DNA of 64,000 nt, taken from assembly GCF_014904815.1 (NCBI RefSeq), contig NZ_JACZFR010000013.1, positions 1 through 64,000 of the forward strand. Reading direction: 5' to 3'. This document shows positions 1-8,185 of this stretch, piece by piece. Each line of letters opens with the position of its first letter. Positions within the stretch are counted from its first letter, which is position 1. A program made the position numbers and the translations under genes. This DNA comes from Microbulbifer taiwanensis. Its GTDB lineage: Bacteria; Pseudomonadota; Gammaproteobacteria; Pseudomonadales; Cellvibrionaceae. Below the pieces are notes generated by a model, which saw only the letters and a program-made list of their open reading frames with translations, had not been told where the DNA came from and ran no database searches.

Positions 1-29
1 CATTTTGTGGGGGTGCCTCCCCCGCAGGC

Positions 30-60
30 AAAAAAAGACCAGCCCCCTGCGGGCCAGCCT
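30..60 (-). terminator. Rho-independent terminator after the cytochrome oxidase genes
   Basis: Ten-pair stem (36-45 with 51-60, a few G-T pairs) around the loop 46-50. On the minus strand it is followed by seven T residues (36-30). It lies just past the stop codon of the last oxidase gene and would end that transcript. Confidence 0.7.
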
Positions 61-77
61 CCCACAGTGGAGCTCCG

Positions 78-968
78 TCAGGAGCCCAGTACATAGACAA
101 AGATAAACAGCCCCACCCAGACCACATCCACAAAATGCCAATACCAGCTGGCCGCCTCGAAGCCGAAGTGATCGTCCGGCTTGAAGTGGTGTGCTATCAC
201 CGAGCGCAGCAGCATGATCAGCAACATGATGGTGCCGAGGGTCACGTGGGCGCCGTGAAAACCGGTCAGCATAAAGAAGGTGGTGCCGTAGATACCGGAT
301 TCCAGGGTCAGGCCCAGATGTTTGTAGGCCTCGTAGTATTCCTCTGCCTGGAAGAACAGGAACAGTGCCCCCAGAGCTACGGTGACCGCCAGCCAGATAT
401 TGAAGGCCTGGCGCTTGTCCTTTTTGAGGAACACGTGGGCGAAGTGCACCGTCACGCTCGAGGACAGTAGTATGACGGTGTTCATGAGCGGCAAATGCCA
501 GGGGTCAATAATGTCCTTGGGGCCGACAAATTTGGCCGCCTCGCCGTGGGCGGCGGCATCCGGAGTGACATAGAGAGGCCAGGTGTTTTCGAAACCCTGC
601 CACAGCATATTGGAGCTGCCGCGGTCCCCCTCGCCGCCCAACCAGGGCAGTGCGAAGGTGCGGATATAGTAGAGGGCGCCGAAAAAGGCAGCGAAGAACA
701 TCACCTCGGAAAAAATAAACCAGCCCATACCCCAGACATAGGAGCGTTTCAGCTGCTCGCTGTTGAGGCCGGCCATATTTTCCCGGATGACAGCGGCAAA
801 CCAGAACCACAGCACCGTAGCCATGGCTAGGGCGCCGGCGAAGAAAATGTAGGAGCTGCCGCCATTGATCCAGCTGGCGGCGCCAAATGCAGTCAGGAAG
901 AGACCGATGGTGGCAAAAATAGGCAGCCGGGACTGCTCGGGCACATAGTAGCTGCTTTCGGTGGCCAT
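78..968 (-). CDS. ctaE: Cytochrome c oxidase subunit III
   Basis: Subunit III of the aa3-type haem-copper oxidase in the inner membrane. It carries no metal but stabilises subunit I turnover and its proton-uptake path. The 296 residues are almost entirely hydrophobic segments, as expected for the seven-helix form. Family signatures are visible: FIFSEVMFF near residue 85, FHGAHVTLGT near 238, and the C-terminal WYWHFVDVVWVGLF. The loop around residues 110-155 is long and polar. The ATG at 968 has GAGGGA eight bases upstream. It is the last gene of the ctaC-ctaD-ctaG-ctaE run and is followed directly by a terminator. Confidence 0.95.
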   Translation of the reverse strand: MATESSYYVPEQSRLPIFATIGLFLTAFGAASWINGGSSYIFFAGALAMATVLWFWFAAVIRENMAGLNSEQLKRSYVWGMGWFIFSEVMFFAAFFGALYYIRTFALPWLGGEGDRGSSNMLWQGFENTWPLYVTPDAAAHGEAAKFVGPKDIIDPWHLPLMNTVILLSSSVTVHFAHVFLKKDKRQAFNIWLAVTVALGALFLFFQAEEYYEAYKHLGLTLESGIYGTTFFMLTGFHGAHVTLGTIMLLIMLLRSVIAHHFKPDDHFGFEAASWYWHFVDVVWVGLFIFVYVLGS

Positions 969-973
969 AGTAT

Positions 974-1546
974 TTATCCCTCTCGCTCGGAGTCGGTATT
1001 TTTGTTATCCAAATTGGCAGAGACTCTTTCCGTGACATCGAACAGCGTATAGGAAAGGGTGATGGTATTGACGCCGGGAGGCAGATCCGGGTCAACGATA
1101 AAACGCAGTGGCAGCTCCGCACTTTCTCCCGCCTTCAATATCTGCTGGTTAAAGCAGAAGCACTCGGTCTTGTGAAAGTATGCCGCCGCCTTGAAAGGCA
1201 CCAGGCTGGGTATTGCCTGGCCGACCATATCCCGATCCGTGGGATTGGCAGCCATGAATACGGTATCCATTACTTCGCCCGGGTGCACCTTGACTGAGAC
1301 TACGCTGGGCCTGAACTGCCAGGGCATATTTTCGTTGTTGCTGGCGACGAACTGCACCGTGACCAGCCTGTCGCTGTCCACCGCGGCCGGCACCGCTTCA
1401 TACTTGCTGCCGGTCTTGCCGTTCAATCCGGTGATTTCGCAGAAGGCGTCGTAGAGCGGCGGCATCACGAAAATCGCAAACACCAGCATACTGGCGGCGA
1501 GCGCCAGCAGTCTGGTGGCTATTTTTGCGTTTTCACTCAGCCGCAT
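974..1546 (-). CDS. ctaG: Cytochrome c oxidase assembly protein CtaG/Cox11
   Basis: Copper chaperone that delivers copper to the CuB site of subunit I. It has one N-terminal membrane helix (about residues 10-30), and the rest is a periplasmic immunoglobulin-like domain. The copper-binding CFCF motif, a CxC pair, is present within KTECFCFNQQ in the middle of the protein, and a further Cys follows the helix. I start at the ATG at 1546 (MRLSENAKIATRLL, 190 aa). The reading frame is open further upstream, but a longer start would overlap the subunit I gene and add residues not typical of the family. Its position between subunits I and III is the usual one in proteobacteria. Confidence 0.93.
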   Translation of the reverse strand: MRLSENAKIATRLLALAASMLVFAIFVMPPLYDAFCEITGLNGKTGSKYEAVPAAVDSDRLVTVQFVASNNENMPWQFRPSVVSVKVHPGEVMDTVFMAANPTDRDMVGQAIPSLVPFKAAAYFHKTECFCFNQQILKAGESAELPLRFIVDPDLPPGVNTITLSYTLFDVTERVSANLDNKNTDSEREG

Positions 1547-1560
1547 CTGCCAACTCCCCA

Positions 1561-3111
1561 CTAGCGGACTGCGGGCGGCGTGCTGAAAGTGTGATAGGGC
1601 GCTGGCGACGGCACCGTCCACTCCAGGCCTTCCGGGTTATCCCACACCTCGTCGCTGGCCTTACTGCCGCCTTGTACCGTGCGGATCACATTGAACAGGA
1701 AGACGATCTGCGCGGCGCCAAACAGAAAGGCGCCCACGCTGGCGATCTGGTTGAAGTCGGCAAACTGCAGCGCGTAATCCGGAATACGACGCGGCATGCC
1801 GGCCAGGCCGACGAAGTGCATCGGGAAGAAGGTTACATTCAGGCCGATAAACGCCAGCCAGAAGTGCACCTTGCCCATGGATTCGTTGTACATGTTGCCG
1901 GTCCACTTTGGCAGCCAGTAGTAGACGCCGGCGGTGATCGAGAAGATGGCCCCGGGCACCAGTACATAGTGGAAGTGGGCCACTACAAAGTAGGTGTCGT
2001 GATACTGGAAGTCCGCCGGCGCTATTGCCAGCATCAGGCCGGAGAAGCCGCCGATGGTAAACAGGATCACGAAAGCAATCGAGAAGAGCATCGGTGTTTC
2101 AAAGGACATGGCACCGCGGAACATGGTGGTGACCCAGTTGAATACCTTTACCCCGGTGGGTACGGCGATCAGCATGGTGGCGTACATAAAGAAGAGTTCG
2201 CCGGCGATCGGCATGCCCACGGTGAACATATGGTGCGCCCAGACGATAAAACTCAGGAAGGCGATGGAAGCCGTCGCGTATACCATGGAGCTATAGCCGA
2301 ACAGCGGCTTGCGCGCAAAAGTGGGGATGATCGCCGACACTATACCGAAGGCCGGCAGGATCATGATGTACACCTCAGGGTGACCGAAGAACCAGAACAC
2401 ATGCTGGAAGAGTACCGGGTCACCACCGCCGGCGGCGCTGAAGAAGCTGGTACCAAAGTGGATATCCATCAGCATCATGGTCACCACGCCGGCCAGTACC
2501 GGCATTACCGCGATCAGCAGGTAGGCGGTGATCAGCCAGGTCCACACAAAAAGCGGCATCTTCATCAATGTCATGCCCGGTGCGCGCATATTGAGGATGG
2601 TGGCGATGATATTGATCGCCCCCATAATCGAGCTGGCGCCCATGATATGAATGGAGAAGATGAAGAAGGTCACGCTCGGCGGCGCATACTCAGTGGAGAG
2701 CGGGGCGTAGAAGGTCCAACCGAAGTTGGGCGCACCGCCCTCCATAAACAGGGTGGATACCAGCATCGCAAAGGCGAAGGGCAGTATCCAGAAGCTCCAG
2801 TTGTTCATGCGCGGCAGCGCCATATCCGGAGCGCCGATCATCATCGGGATCATCCAGTTGGCGAGGCCGACGAAGGCCGGCATCACCGCTCCGAACACCA
2901 TGATCAGGCCATGCATGGTGGTCATCTGATTAAAGAACTCCGGCTGCACTATCTGCAGGCCGGGCTCGAACAGTTCTGCGCGTATCACCAGCGCCATGCA
3001 GCCGCCGAGCAGAAACATCGCGAAGCTGAACCACAGGTACATGGAGCCGATGTCCTTGTGGTTGGTGGTGTAGAGCCACCGCTTGAATCCGGGTTGCGGA
3101 CCGTGTGCCAT
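1561..3111 (-). CDS. ctaD: Cytochrome c oxidase subunit I (aa3 type)
   Basis: Catalytic subunit that reduces oxygen to water at the haem a3-CuB centre and pumps protons. It has 516 residues and about 12 membrane helices. Metal ligands are visible: H67 for haem a, H244 and Y248 in HPEVY (the cross-linked His-Tyr of CuB), the pair H293-H294 for CuB, and H379/H381 in VAHFHYVL for haem a3 and haem a. The glutamate of HPEVY (E246) marks it as an A1-type enzyme with a D-channel. It lies 11 bases after subunit II and 14 bases before ctaG, so the genes are probably co-transcribed. Confidence 0.97.
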   Translation of the reverse strand: MAHGPQPGFKRWLYTTNHKDIGSMYLWFSFAMFLLGGCMALVIRAELFEPGLQIVQPEFFNQMTTMHGLIMVFGAVMPAFVGLANWMIPMMIGAPDMALPRMNNWSFWILPFAFAMLVSTLFMEGGAPNFGWTFYAPLSTEYAPPSVTFFIFSIHIMGASSIMGAINIIATILNMRAPGMTLMKMPLFVWTWLITAYLLIAVMPVLAGVVTMMLMDIHFGTSFFSAAGGGDPVLFQHVFWFFGHPEVYIMILPAFGIVSAIIPTFARKPLFGYSSMVYATASIAFLSFIVWAHHMFTVGMPIAGELFFMYATMLIAVPTGVKVFNWVTTMFRGAMSFETPMLFSIAFVILFTIGGFSGLMLAIAPADFQYHDTYFVVAHFHYVLVPGAIFSITAGVYYWLPKWTGNMYNESMGKVHFWLAFIGLNVTFFPMHFVGLAGMPRRIPDYALQFADFNQIASVGAFLFGAAQIVFLFNVIRTVQGGSKASDEVWDNPEGLEWTVPSPAPYHTFSTPPAVR

Positions 3112-3122
3112 GACCAGTTCCT

Positions 3123-4268
3123 CTACTGCTTATTCTTGAAATTGAGAATGTCGATGGGCTGCACGGTGTCGCCCATGTCGTTGCCGAAGGCATTGCGCTG
3201 ATAGGTAATCACCGCGGCCAGGTCCACCTCGGACAATTGCGGACCAAAGGCCTGCATTGCCGGATTATTCGGCGAGCCGTGAATCACCATGCTCAGGTGA
3301 GCGTCCAGAGGTCCCATAGCGACCTTGGAGCCGGCGATGGCCGGGAACACACCGGGAACGCCCTGGCCGTTCGGCTGGTGGCAGGCAGCACAGGCGCGGT
3401 TGTAGACCTTTTCGCCCTGGGCGAAGAGCTCGTCGAAGGTGAAGGTCTTCTCGGTGAGCGCCTTCATCTTCGCCGTGGACTCAGCGCGCTCACCCAACCA
3501 GGAATCGTATTCTGCCTGGGGCACAGCCTTGACCACGATCGGCATAAAACCGTGGTCCTTGCCGCACAACTCGGCGCACTGGCCGCGGTAGAGACCCGGC
3601 TCGTCGATACGGGTCCAGGATTCATTGATAAAACCGGGGATAGCGTCCTTCTTTACCGCCAGTTCCGGCACCCACCAGGCGTGGATGACGTCATTGGCAG
3701 TGATCAGGAAGCGGATCTTCTTGCCCACCGGCACCACTAGCGGTTCATCTACCTCGAGCAGGTAATTGGCGCTCTTGGGTTGCTGGTTGTCGATCTGGGT
3801 GCGCGGGGTGGAGAGATTGGAGAAGAAGGAGACTTCGGAACCCAGGTAGTCGTATTTCCACTTCCACTGGTAGCCGGTGATCATGATATCCAGATCGGCT
3901 TCTTGTGTGTCGTAGATATCGTAGAGGGTCTTGGTGGCTGGAATCGCCATCAGGATCAGGATAATGGTGGGGACAATGGTCCACGCCAGCTCCACCGCAG
4001 TGCTCTCGTGGAACTGCGCCGCCTTGTAGCCCTTGCTCTTGCGGTGGCGCCACATGCTGTAGAACATCACCCCGAAAACCACTACACCTATGACCACGCA
4101 GATCCAGAAGATCAGCATATGCAGGTTGTAGGTGGTCTGGGCAACTTCCGTCACCCCCTGGGTCATATTGACCCCCCAGCGCTCGACCCCCTGTTCTTCC
4201 GCCAGCGCGGAGTGGGCGAACACCGTGGTGCCCGGCAAGGCGAACAGCCGATTGAAGCCTCTCAACAT
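3123..4268 (-). CDS. ctaC: Cytochrome c oxidase subunit II with fused cytochrome c domain
   Basis: Subunit II accepts electrons from cytochrome c through the dinuclear CuA centre. CuA ligands are seen: H196, then C231, E233, C235, H239 and M242 in the CAELCGKDHGFM block. Two membrane helices lie at about 50-70 and 93-113. The C-terminus (about 275-365) is an extra class I cytochrome c domain with the haem site C293-A-A-C296-H297 and likely axial M338, so this is a caa3-like arrangement (381 aa). The N-terminal hydrophobic stretch is short; the start at 4268 is the only obvious ATG. It is the first gene of the oxidase cluster, with a 570-base non-coding region in front. Confidence 0.95.
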   Translation of the reverse strand: MLRGFNRLFALPGTTVFAHSALAEEQGVERWGVNMTQGVTEVAQTTYNLHMLIFWICVVIGVVVFGVMFYSMWRHRKSKGYKAAQFHESTAVELAWTIVPTIILILMAIPATKTLYDIYDTQEADLDIMITGYQWKWKYDYLGSEVSFFSNLSTPRTQIDNQQPKSANYLLEVDEPLVVPVGKKIRFLITANDVIHAWWVPELAVKKDAIPGFINESWTRIDEPGLYRGQCAELCGKDHGFMPIVVKAVPQAEYDSWLGERAESTAKMKALTEKTFTFDELFAQGEKVYNRACAACHQPNGQGVPGVFPAIAGSKVAMGPLDAHLSMVIHGSPNNPAMQAFGPQLSEVDLAAVITYQRNAFGNDMGDTVQPIDILNFKNKQ

Positions 4269-4410
4269 CGCCTACAGATCTCCGTGTCTTTGCAGGCCTC
4301 AAGCGAAACCCGCCATTATTTTTCTCGGCCGTCGGCCGCCACGGATAACTGGATTTCCCCACGACCGGAAACCGGCTGCGGGTAATTCCACACAAAAATT
4401 GTGGACATAC

Positions 4411-4430
4411 TGTAGTAACACAAGACTACA
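4411..4430. promoter_or_regulatory. Inverted repeat TGTAGT-N8-ACTACA upstream of ctaC
   Basis: Perfect 6-base arms (4411-4416 and 4425-4430) separated by 8 bases, about 140 bases upstream of the ctaC start. The geometry fits a dimeric regulator site, but no specific regulator is identified. Confidence 0.35.
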
Positions 4431-4487
4431 TACACTGGGCGGAGAGAAGCCTCCGCGATACTGCCGTCAGCGCAACTTGTTATTCTT

Positions 4488-4504
4488 AGTAAAAGATTTT
4501 TACT
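4488..4504. promoter_or_regulatory. A+T-rich perfect inverted repeat
   Basis: AGTAAAA-GAT-TTTTACT, 7-base perfect arms with a 3-base centre, in the middle of the ctaC/MATE intergenic region. Possible operator or small hairpin; function not known. Confidence 0.3.
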
Positions 4505-4841
4505 TCAGATGTCGTCGTCCGGGAGGTACAACCAACAACCTGTGTCTTTTTGTCGCATCTACTGCACGGGTAAAAGGAACATATTGCCGGCGAAAAGTCA
4601 ATTAGCCCGCCAACCATAAACGCCCCCACCGCGAACCCCTCATTTGATTCACCAGATCACTTTGCAAGCATGTGCCAGTCACCGCATTCCGGTTGCGTCG
4701 GGCCGTGCAGGAAAAGCGGATGCGATAGAATTTATTACCGGCGCTTGGCGAGCCGGTCGCAATACCGGCCTTTGCCGAGCGGGATTGTGCATGCGGAGCA
4801 CGGCCCCGGCCCCCGACCAATTCGATGTACCGAGATTTAGA

Positions 4842-6176
4842 ATGCAGACGAAGACGCTCGAATCCCGACCCTACGCCCGCGTCTGGAGCCTGGCCTGGCC
4901 GATGATCCTGAGCAATATCTCGGTGCCCCTGCTCGGCGCCGTGGATACGGCAATTCTCGGCCATCTGCCCTCCCCCGAATACCTGTCCGGTGTCGCCATA
5001 GGCGCGAGCGTGATCTCGATGCTGCTGTGGGCCTTCGGCTTCCTGCGCATGGGCACCACCGGGTTGGTGGCGCGCAGCAACCACGGCGGAGAAGAATGGC
5101 TGTTGCGGGCGCTGCTGCTGGCACTGGTACTGGGACTTTTGCTGTTGCTGCTGGCCTCGCCACTGCTCGACCATATCGTGCGCTGGATGAATGCCAGCGC
5201 CGCCGCCGCACCGCAGGCGCTGGCCTATCTGCAGATTCGACTGCTGAGCGCGCCCCTGGCACTGGCCAATTTCGCGCTGCTGGGATTTTTCATCGGCCGC
5301 CAGGACAGCCGTGCGCCGCTGTTTATCCTGCTCGCCGCCAACCTGCTGAATATCGCCCTCGACTTCCTGTTTATCGTCGGTCTCGGTCTGGGTGCACGGG
5401 GCGCGGCCATGGCGACCGTCTGCGCGGATATCTGCGCTTTCCTGTTCGGCCTGCGCCTGCTCAGCCGCGTGAATGCGGATATCTGGCAGAGTATCGCCCG
5501 ACAACTGCGCCGCGCGGACTTCTTTCCCCACCGCCGACCGGCCCCCTGGCTGGAGCTGCTGCGCATCAACGGCGACCTGTTTGTACGCACCTGCCTGCTG
5601 CTGCTGACCCTGACTTTCTTCACCGCCCAGGGCGCGGCCCAGGGCGATGCGGTTCTCGCGGCCAATGCGATACTGCTGCAGCTGCTGATGATGACCTCCT
5701 ATGCTCTGGACGGTTTCGCCCACGCGACCGAGGCCCTGGTCGGCGAATCGGTGGCCAGGAAATCTCCGCGGCTTTTCCACTCCACAGTGCGCACCGCCAG
5801 CGTCTTGGCCCTGGGTAGCGCCGCGGCTGTAACCCTGCTGCTATTACTGGGGCGCACGCCAATTCTGGAACTGTTCACCGAAATCGAATCGGTACTCGAG
5901 CAGGGTCGGCAGGTTTACTGGTGGCTCTGCGCCCTGCCGCTGCTGGCGGTCTGGAGTTACCAGCTGGACGGGGTCTTTATCGGTGCGGGAAAAAGTCGGC
6001 AGATGCGCGATACCATGTTCGTGGCAACGGTGCTGGTTTTCTTCCCGGCTTGGTCGCTCACCCGCTCCTGGGGCAACCATGGCGTCTGGTTTAGCCTGTT
6101 TTTGTGGATTGGCGCACGCTCTTTGGGCTTGCTGATCTATTATCGCTACTACACTTTAGGCAAATCGTGGATGTAA
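4842..6176 (+). CDS. MATE family efflux transporter, DinF-like
   Basis: Inner-membrane multidrug/organic cation antiporter of the MATE superfamily. The 444 residues form about 12 hydrophobic segments in two homologous halves. The N-terminal half shows the MATE pattern WPMILSNISVPLLGAVDTAILGHL (shown in part) directly after a short cytoplasmic tail. The alternation with Leu-rich helices and the motif GFFIGRQDSRAP at mid-length resemble the DinF branch rather than NorM. I choose the ATG at 4842; the frame is open 66 codons further upstream, but that part has no membrane or MATE character. It stands alone, divergent from the oxidase cluster. Substrate cannot be told from sequence. Confidence 0.85.
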   Translation: MQTKTLESRPYARVWSLAWPMILSNISVPLLGAVDTAILGHLPSPEYLSGVAIGASVISMLLWAFGFLRMGTTGLVARSNHGGEEWLLRALLLALVLGLLLLLLASPLLDHIVRWMNASAAAAPQALAYLQIRLLSAPLALANFALLGFFIGRQDSRAPLFILLAANLLNIALDFLFIVGLGLGARGAAMATVCADICAFLFGLRLLSRVNADIWQSIARQLRRADFFPHRRPAPWLELLRINGDLFVRTCLLLLTLTFFTAQGAAQGDAVLAANAILLQLLMMTSYALDGFAHATEALVGESVARKSPRLFHSTVRTASVLALGSAAAVTLLLLLGRTPILELFTEIESVLEQGRQVYWWLCALPLLAVWSYQLDGVFIGAGKSRQMRDTMFVATVLVFFPAWSLTRSWGNHGVWFSLFLWIGARSLGLLIYYRYYTLGKSWM

Positions 6177-6293
6177 CTGGAGCAACGGTACCAATCATCT
6201 TCTTTTATCGTTAAGCAGTATTGCCTCAGCGCAGGTTAAGAGACAAATCAACGGAAAAGGGGATATCTCCGTTGGCATAATTGAGTGGTGGCG

Positions 6294-6953
6294 ATGTACG
6301 ACGACTATAAGTTGATGCAACAGTGCATCGACCGGGCCGTTACCCTCGAGCGTCACAAGGGACGCTTCCGACAGGCAATCCGGCACTCCCTGCCCAGGCT
6401 GCACCGCAGCATCTTTCTGCCACAGCGGGACCTTCCCCGTCATCTCACCTGTTTTGTCATTCGCTATATCCAGGTGGTCCCCGAGTGGTTGCAACAACTG
6501 GAACACTTGTGCGAAGCCGGGGGCCTGGACTTCGCCCCGGTACGTCAGGTCATTGGCCACAGTTTCAGCGAGCCACCGGAGAGGCACCCCGATCAGGTGG
6601 GACTGGCCGCGCTGTTGGACGACGCCTACCTGGCCCACCGCACGCTGGAAGAAATCAACGATCGGCTGCAGCCGGCCTGCGGCATGCCGCTGTTGCCGAT
6701 GGATCCGCTGGTCGCAAACCTGGTAGTGCGGGAACTGCTCGGCGAGCGCTACGCCGGCGAGCTGGACGAAGTGAGCATCGCGCTGGGGGAGCGTTTCCGC
6801 GGCCAACAATTGTCCCCCAACAGCCTCGTGGACATGATCCTGTGCAGACAGCGCTTTATCGAAACCCCCGGTGTCTGGCCGGACTTCGCGCGCGAACTGG
6901 ATATTAGTCTGCGGCCGCCGGTCGTAGAGTTCGATACCATGACGGTGCATTAA
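6294..6953 (+). CDS. Hypothetical protein, soluble, about 220 residues
   Basis: I do not recognise this protein. It has no signal peptide or membrane segment. It is rich in His, Arg, Leu and Gln, with predicted helices throughout, and includes LPRLHRSIFLPQRDLPRHLTC near residue 40 (shown in part) and ALGERFRGQQLSPNSLVDMIL near 170 (shown in part). The start is uncertain: two GTG codons (6285, 6288) precede the ATG at 6294, and the ribosome binding site is weak. The frame uses the same G+C-rich third positions as its neighbours, so it is probably a real gene. A strong terminator hairpin follows 70 bases after the stop. Confidence 0.7.
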   Translation: MYDDYKLMQQCIDRAVTLERHKGRFRQAIRHSLPRLHRSIFLPQRDLPRHLTCFVIRYIQVVPEWLQQLEHLCEAGGLDFAPVRQVIGHSFSEPPERHPDQVGLAALLDDAYLAHRTLEEINDRLQPACGMPLLPMDPLVANLVVRELLGERYAGELDEVSIALGERFRGQQLSPNSLVDMILCRQRFIETPGVWPDFARELDISLRPPVVEFDTMTVH

Positions 6954-7020
6954 CAGCGGTTTTCAAGTCATTTTCTGCGGGGGACTTTCGAATAATAATA
7001 AAATCAGGATGGGTAGGATT

Positions 7021-7074
7021 GAGCGGGCGCTGTTACGGTCGTTTGGTCAATAACAGTGCCCGCTCACTGTTTTT
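7021..7074 (+). terminator. Strong terminator hairpin
   Basis: A 15-base stem (7021-7035 with 7051-7065, one G-T pair) encloses a 15-base loop and is followed by ACTG and five T at 7070-7074. It would end transcripts from the plus-strand gene upstream. The convergent minus-strand gene ends shortly after it, at 7096. Confidence 0.75.
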
Positions 7075-7095
7075 ACTTGCGAGTACCTAAATAGC

Positions 7096-7908
7096 TCATT
7101 GTTGCCGTTGCACTATTTGCTTCCAGTTGGCAAAAAACTGGTTGTCGCCCTGCAAAATCGCGCTGTTCAGATTTTCAACTTCCCGCCGCAATCTGGCATC
7201 GTAGAAATACAGCCCGCCTCCGCGCAGACTATAGCCGCGGGGGTTGTCCGCCAGTACCTGATAGTACTTCTGAACCCGCCGCAGATGCGCATCCACCTGG
7301 CGTTTGGAAAAATTGCCGCGGCGATAGTAATCCAGAACCTCCGCATTGATTTCCTGCAATGCCCGCTCCCGGCTTTTCAGCGACAGGCCGCCACCGTTCA
7401 ACAGGTTTTTGATATCCGTGCGCAGGTCCTGCATATAGTGATCTGCGGCCTGGGCGGAGACGTCGAGCCGGCCGATAATCCGCTGGCGCCGCCTCAGCGA
7501 CCCGCGATCCTTGAGCGTGCGGGCATCGGTCATGTCCCGCGCGGCAAAGTCAGACAATGGACGGAATATGGTTCCGTGTTGCAGGTTGCTGTGCCGGGTC
7601 AATTTCTCGCAAATTGTAATGGCCTCCTGCCACTCCGCAAAAATTTCACCATCCAGCAGTTGCTGCGGCAACTGCGCCACCGATTCTTCCAGCTTGCGCT
7701 CCTGCTCCCGGTAAAATTCCGGTTGCGCACGCCAGTCATTGGCTTGCAGCCGGAACAGTGACAGCAGCCCCTGATTGACACAACTGGCGAGCAGGTGCGC
7801 CGTCTGTTGCCGCTGATGTTCGCGCAATTCGCGATAATGGTTCAGGCCGTATAGGGCCGCGATGGCAATCACCAGCACAAATGCCAGCAACGGATAGAGT
7901 TTTTTCAC
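7096..7908 (-). CDS. Hypothetical membrane-anchored protein
   Basis: 270 residues, not recognised. The N-terminus MKKLYPLLAFVLVIAIAALYGL is a single membrane anchor or uncleaved signal (residues 4-22). The rest is hydrophilic, strongly helical and rich in Arg, Gln and Leu, presumably lying in the periplasm. A Leu/Arg-rich middle (residues about 130-210) may form a coiled coil. The gene starts 4 bases after the YheV-like gene ends, so the two are probably co-transcribed with prlC further upstream. No enzyme motif could be found. Confidence 0.65.
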   Translation of the reverse strand: MKKLYPLLAFVLVIAIAALYGLNHYRELREHQRQQTAHLLASCVNQGLLSLFRLQANDWRAQPEFYREQERKLEESVAQLPQQLLDGEIFAEWQEAITICEKLTRHSNLQHGTIFRPLSDFAARDMTDARTLKDRGSLRRRQRIIGRLDVSAQAADHYMQDLRTDIKNLLNGGGLSLKSRERALQEINAEVLDYYRRGNFSKRQVDAHLRRVQKYYQVLADNPRGYSLRGGGLYFYDARLRREVENLNSAILQGDNQFFANWKQIVQRQQ

Positions 7909-7912
7909 TGTT

Positions 7913-8173
7913 CTATTTATTTTTTGGTGGCTGAATAATTTTTACCGGTGCTTCCACTGTTTCCTCTTTGCGTGCCTCGCTTACCCGGGTTGCAATTTCC
8001 CGGGGTGACGACTGCAGGCGGATTTCGTCCTTGAATCCACAGGCGACACATTCGCGATAGTTCTTGTCGCCCTCGCGGTAGTTCACGATCCTGTCCATCT
8101 CACCGCACCGCGGGCACACGGCGCCGGCGATAAATCTCTTTTTCTGCGGTTTTTCTCTGTCGTCATTGATCAT
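7913..8173 (-). CDS. yheV: YheV-like zinc ribbon protein
   Basis: 86 residues with a compact zinc ribbon: C20-P-R-C23 and C42-V-A-C45 on either side of a short basic hairpin. The spacing and the opening KKRFIAGAVCPRCGEMD match the YheV family, whose cellular role is not established. The C-terminal half is charged and probably disordered. It sits 12 bases downstream of prlC; prlC-yheV adjacency is known in other gammaproteobacteria, which supports the call. Confidence 0.82.
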   Translation of the reverse strand: MINDDREKPQKKRFIAGAVCPRCGEMDRIVNYREGDKNYRECVACGFKDEIRLQSSPREIATRVSEARKEETVEAPVKIIQPPKNK

Positions 8174-8185
8174 CTTGAGTACTGC

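Larger units (their letters stand above)
4269..4841. other. Intergenic region between ctaC and the MATE gene
   Basis: About 570 bases without a convincing gene, holding the divergent promoters of ctaC (minus) and the MATE exporter (plus). It is more A+T-rich than its surroundings at 4390-4590. Two inverted repeats are listed separately. An open frame continues upstream of the MATE start, but its translation is Arg/Ala-rich and unlike the family. Confidence 0.6.

Noticed and set aside
1525-3201. Long plus-strand frame opposite ctaD
   Set aside because: His/Gly/Arg-rich shadow of subunit I.
4644-4841. Upstream in-frame extension of the DinF-like gene
   Set aside because: No membrane or MATE character; it runs through the promoter region.
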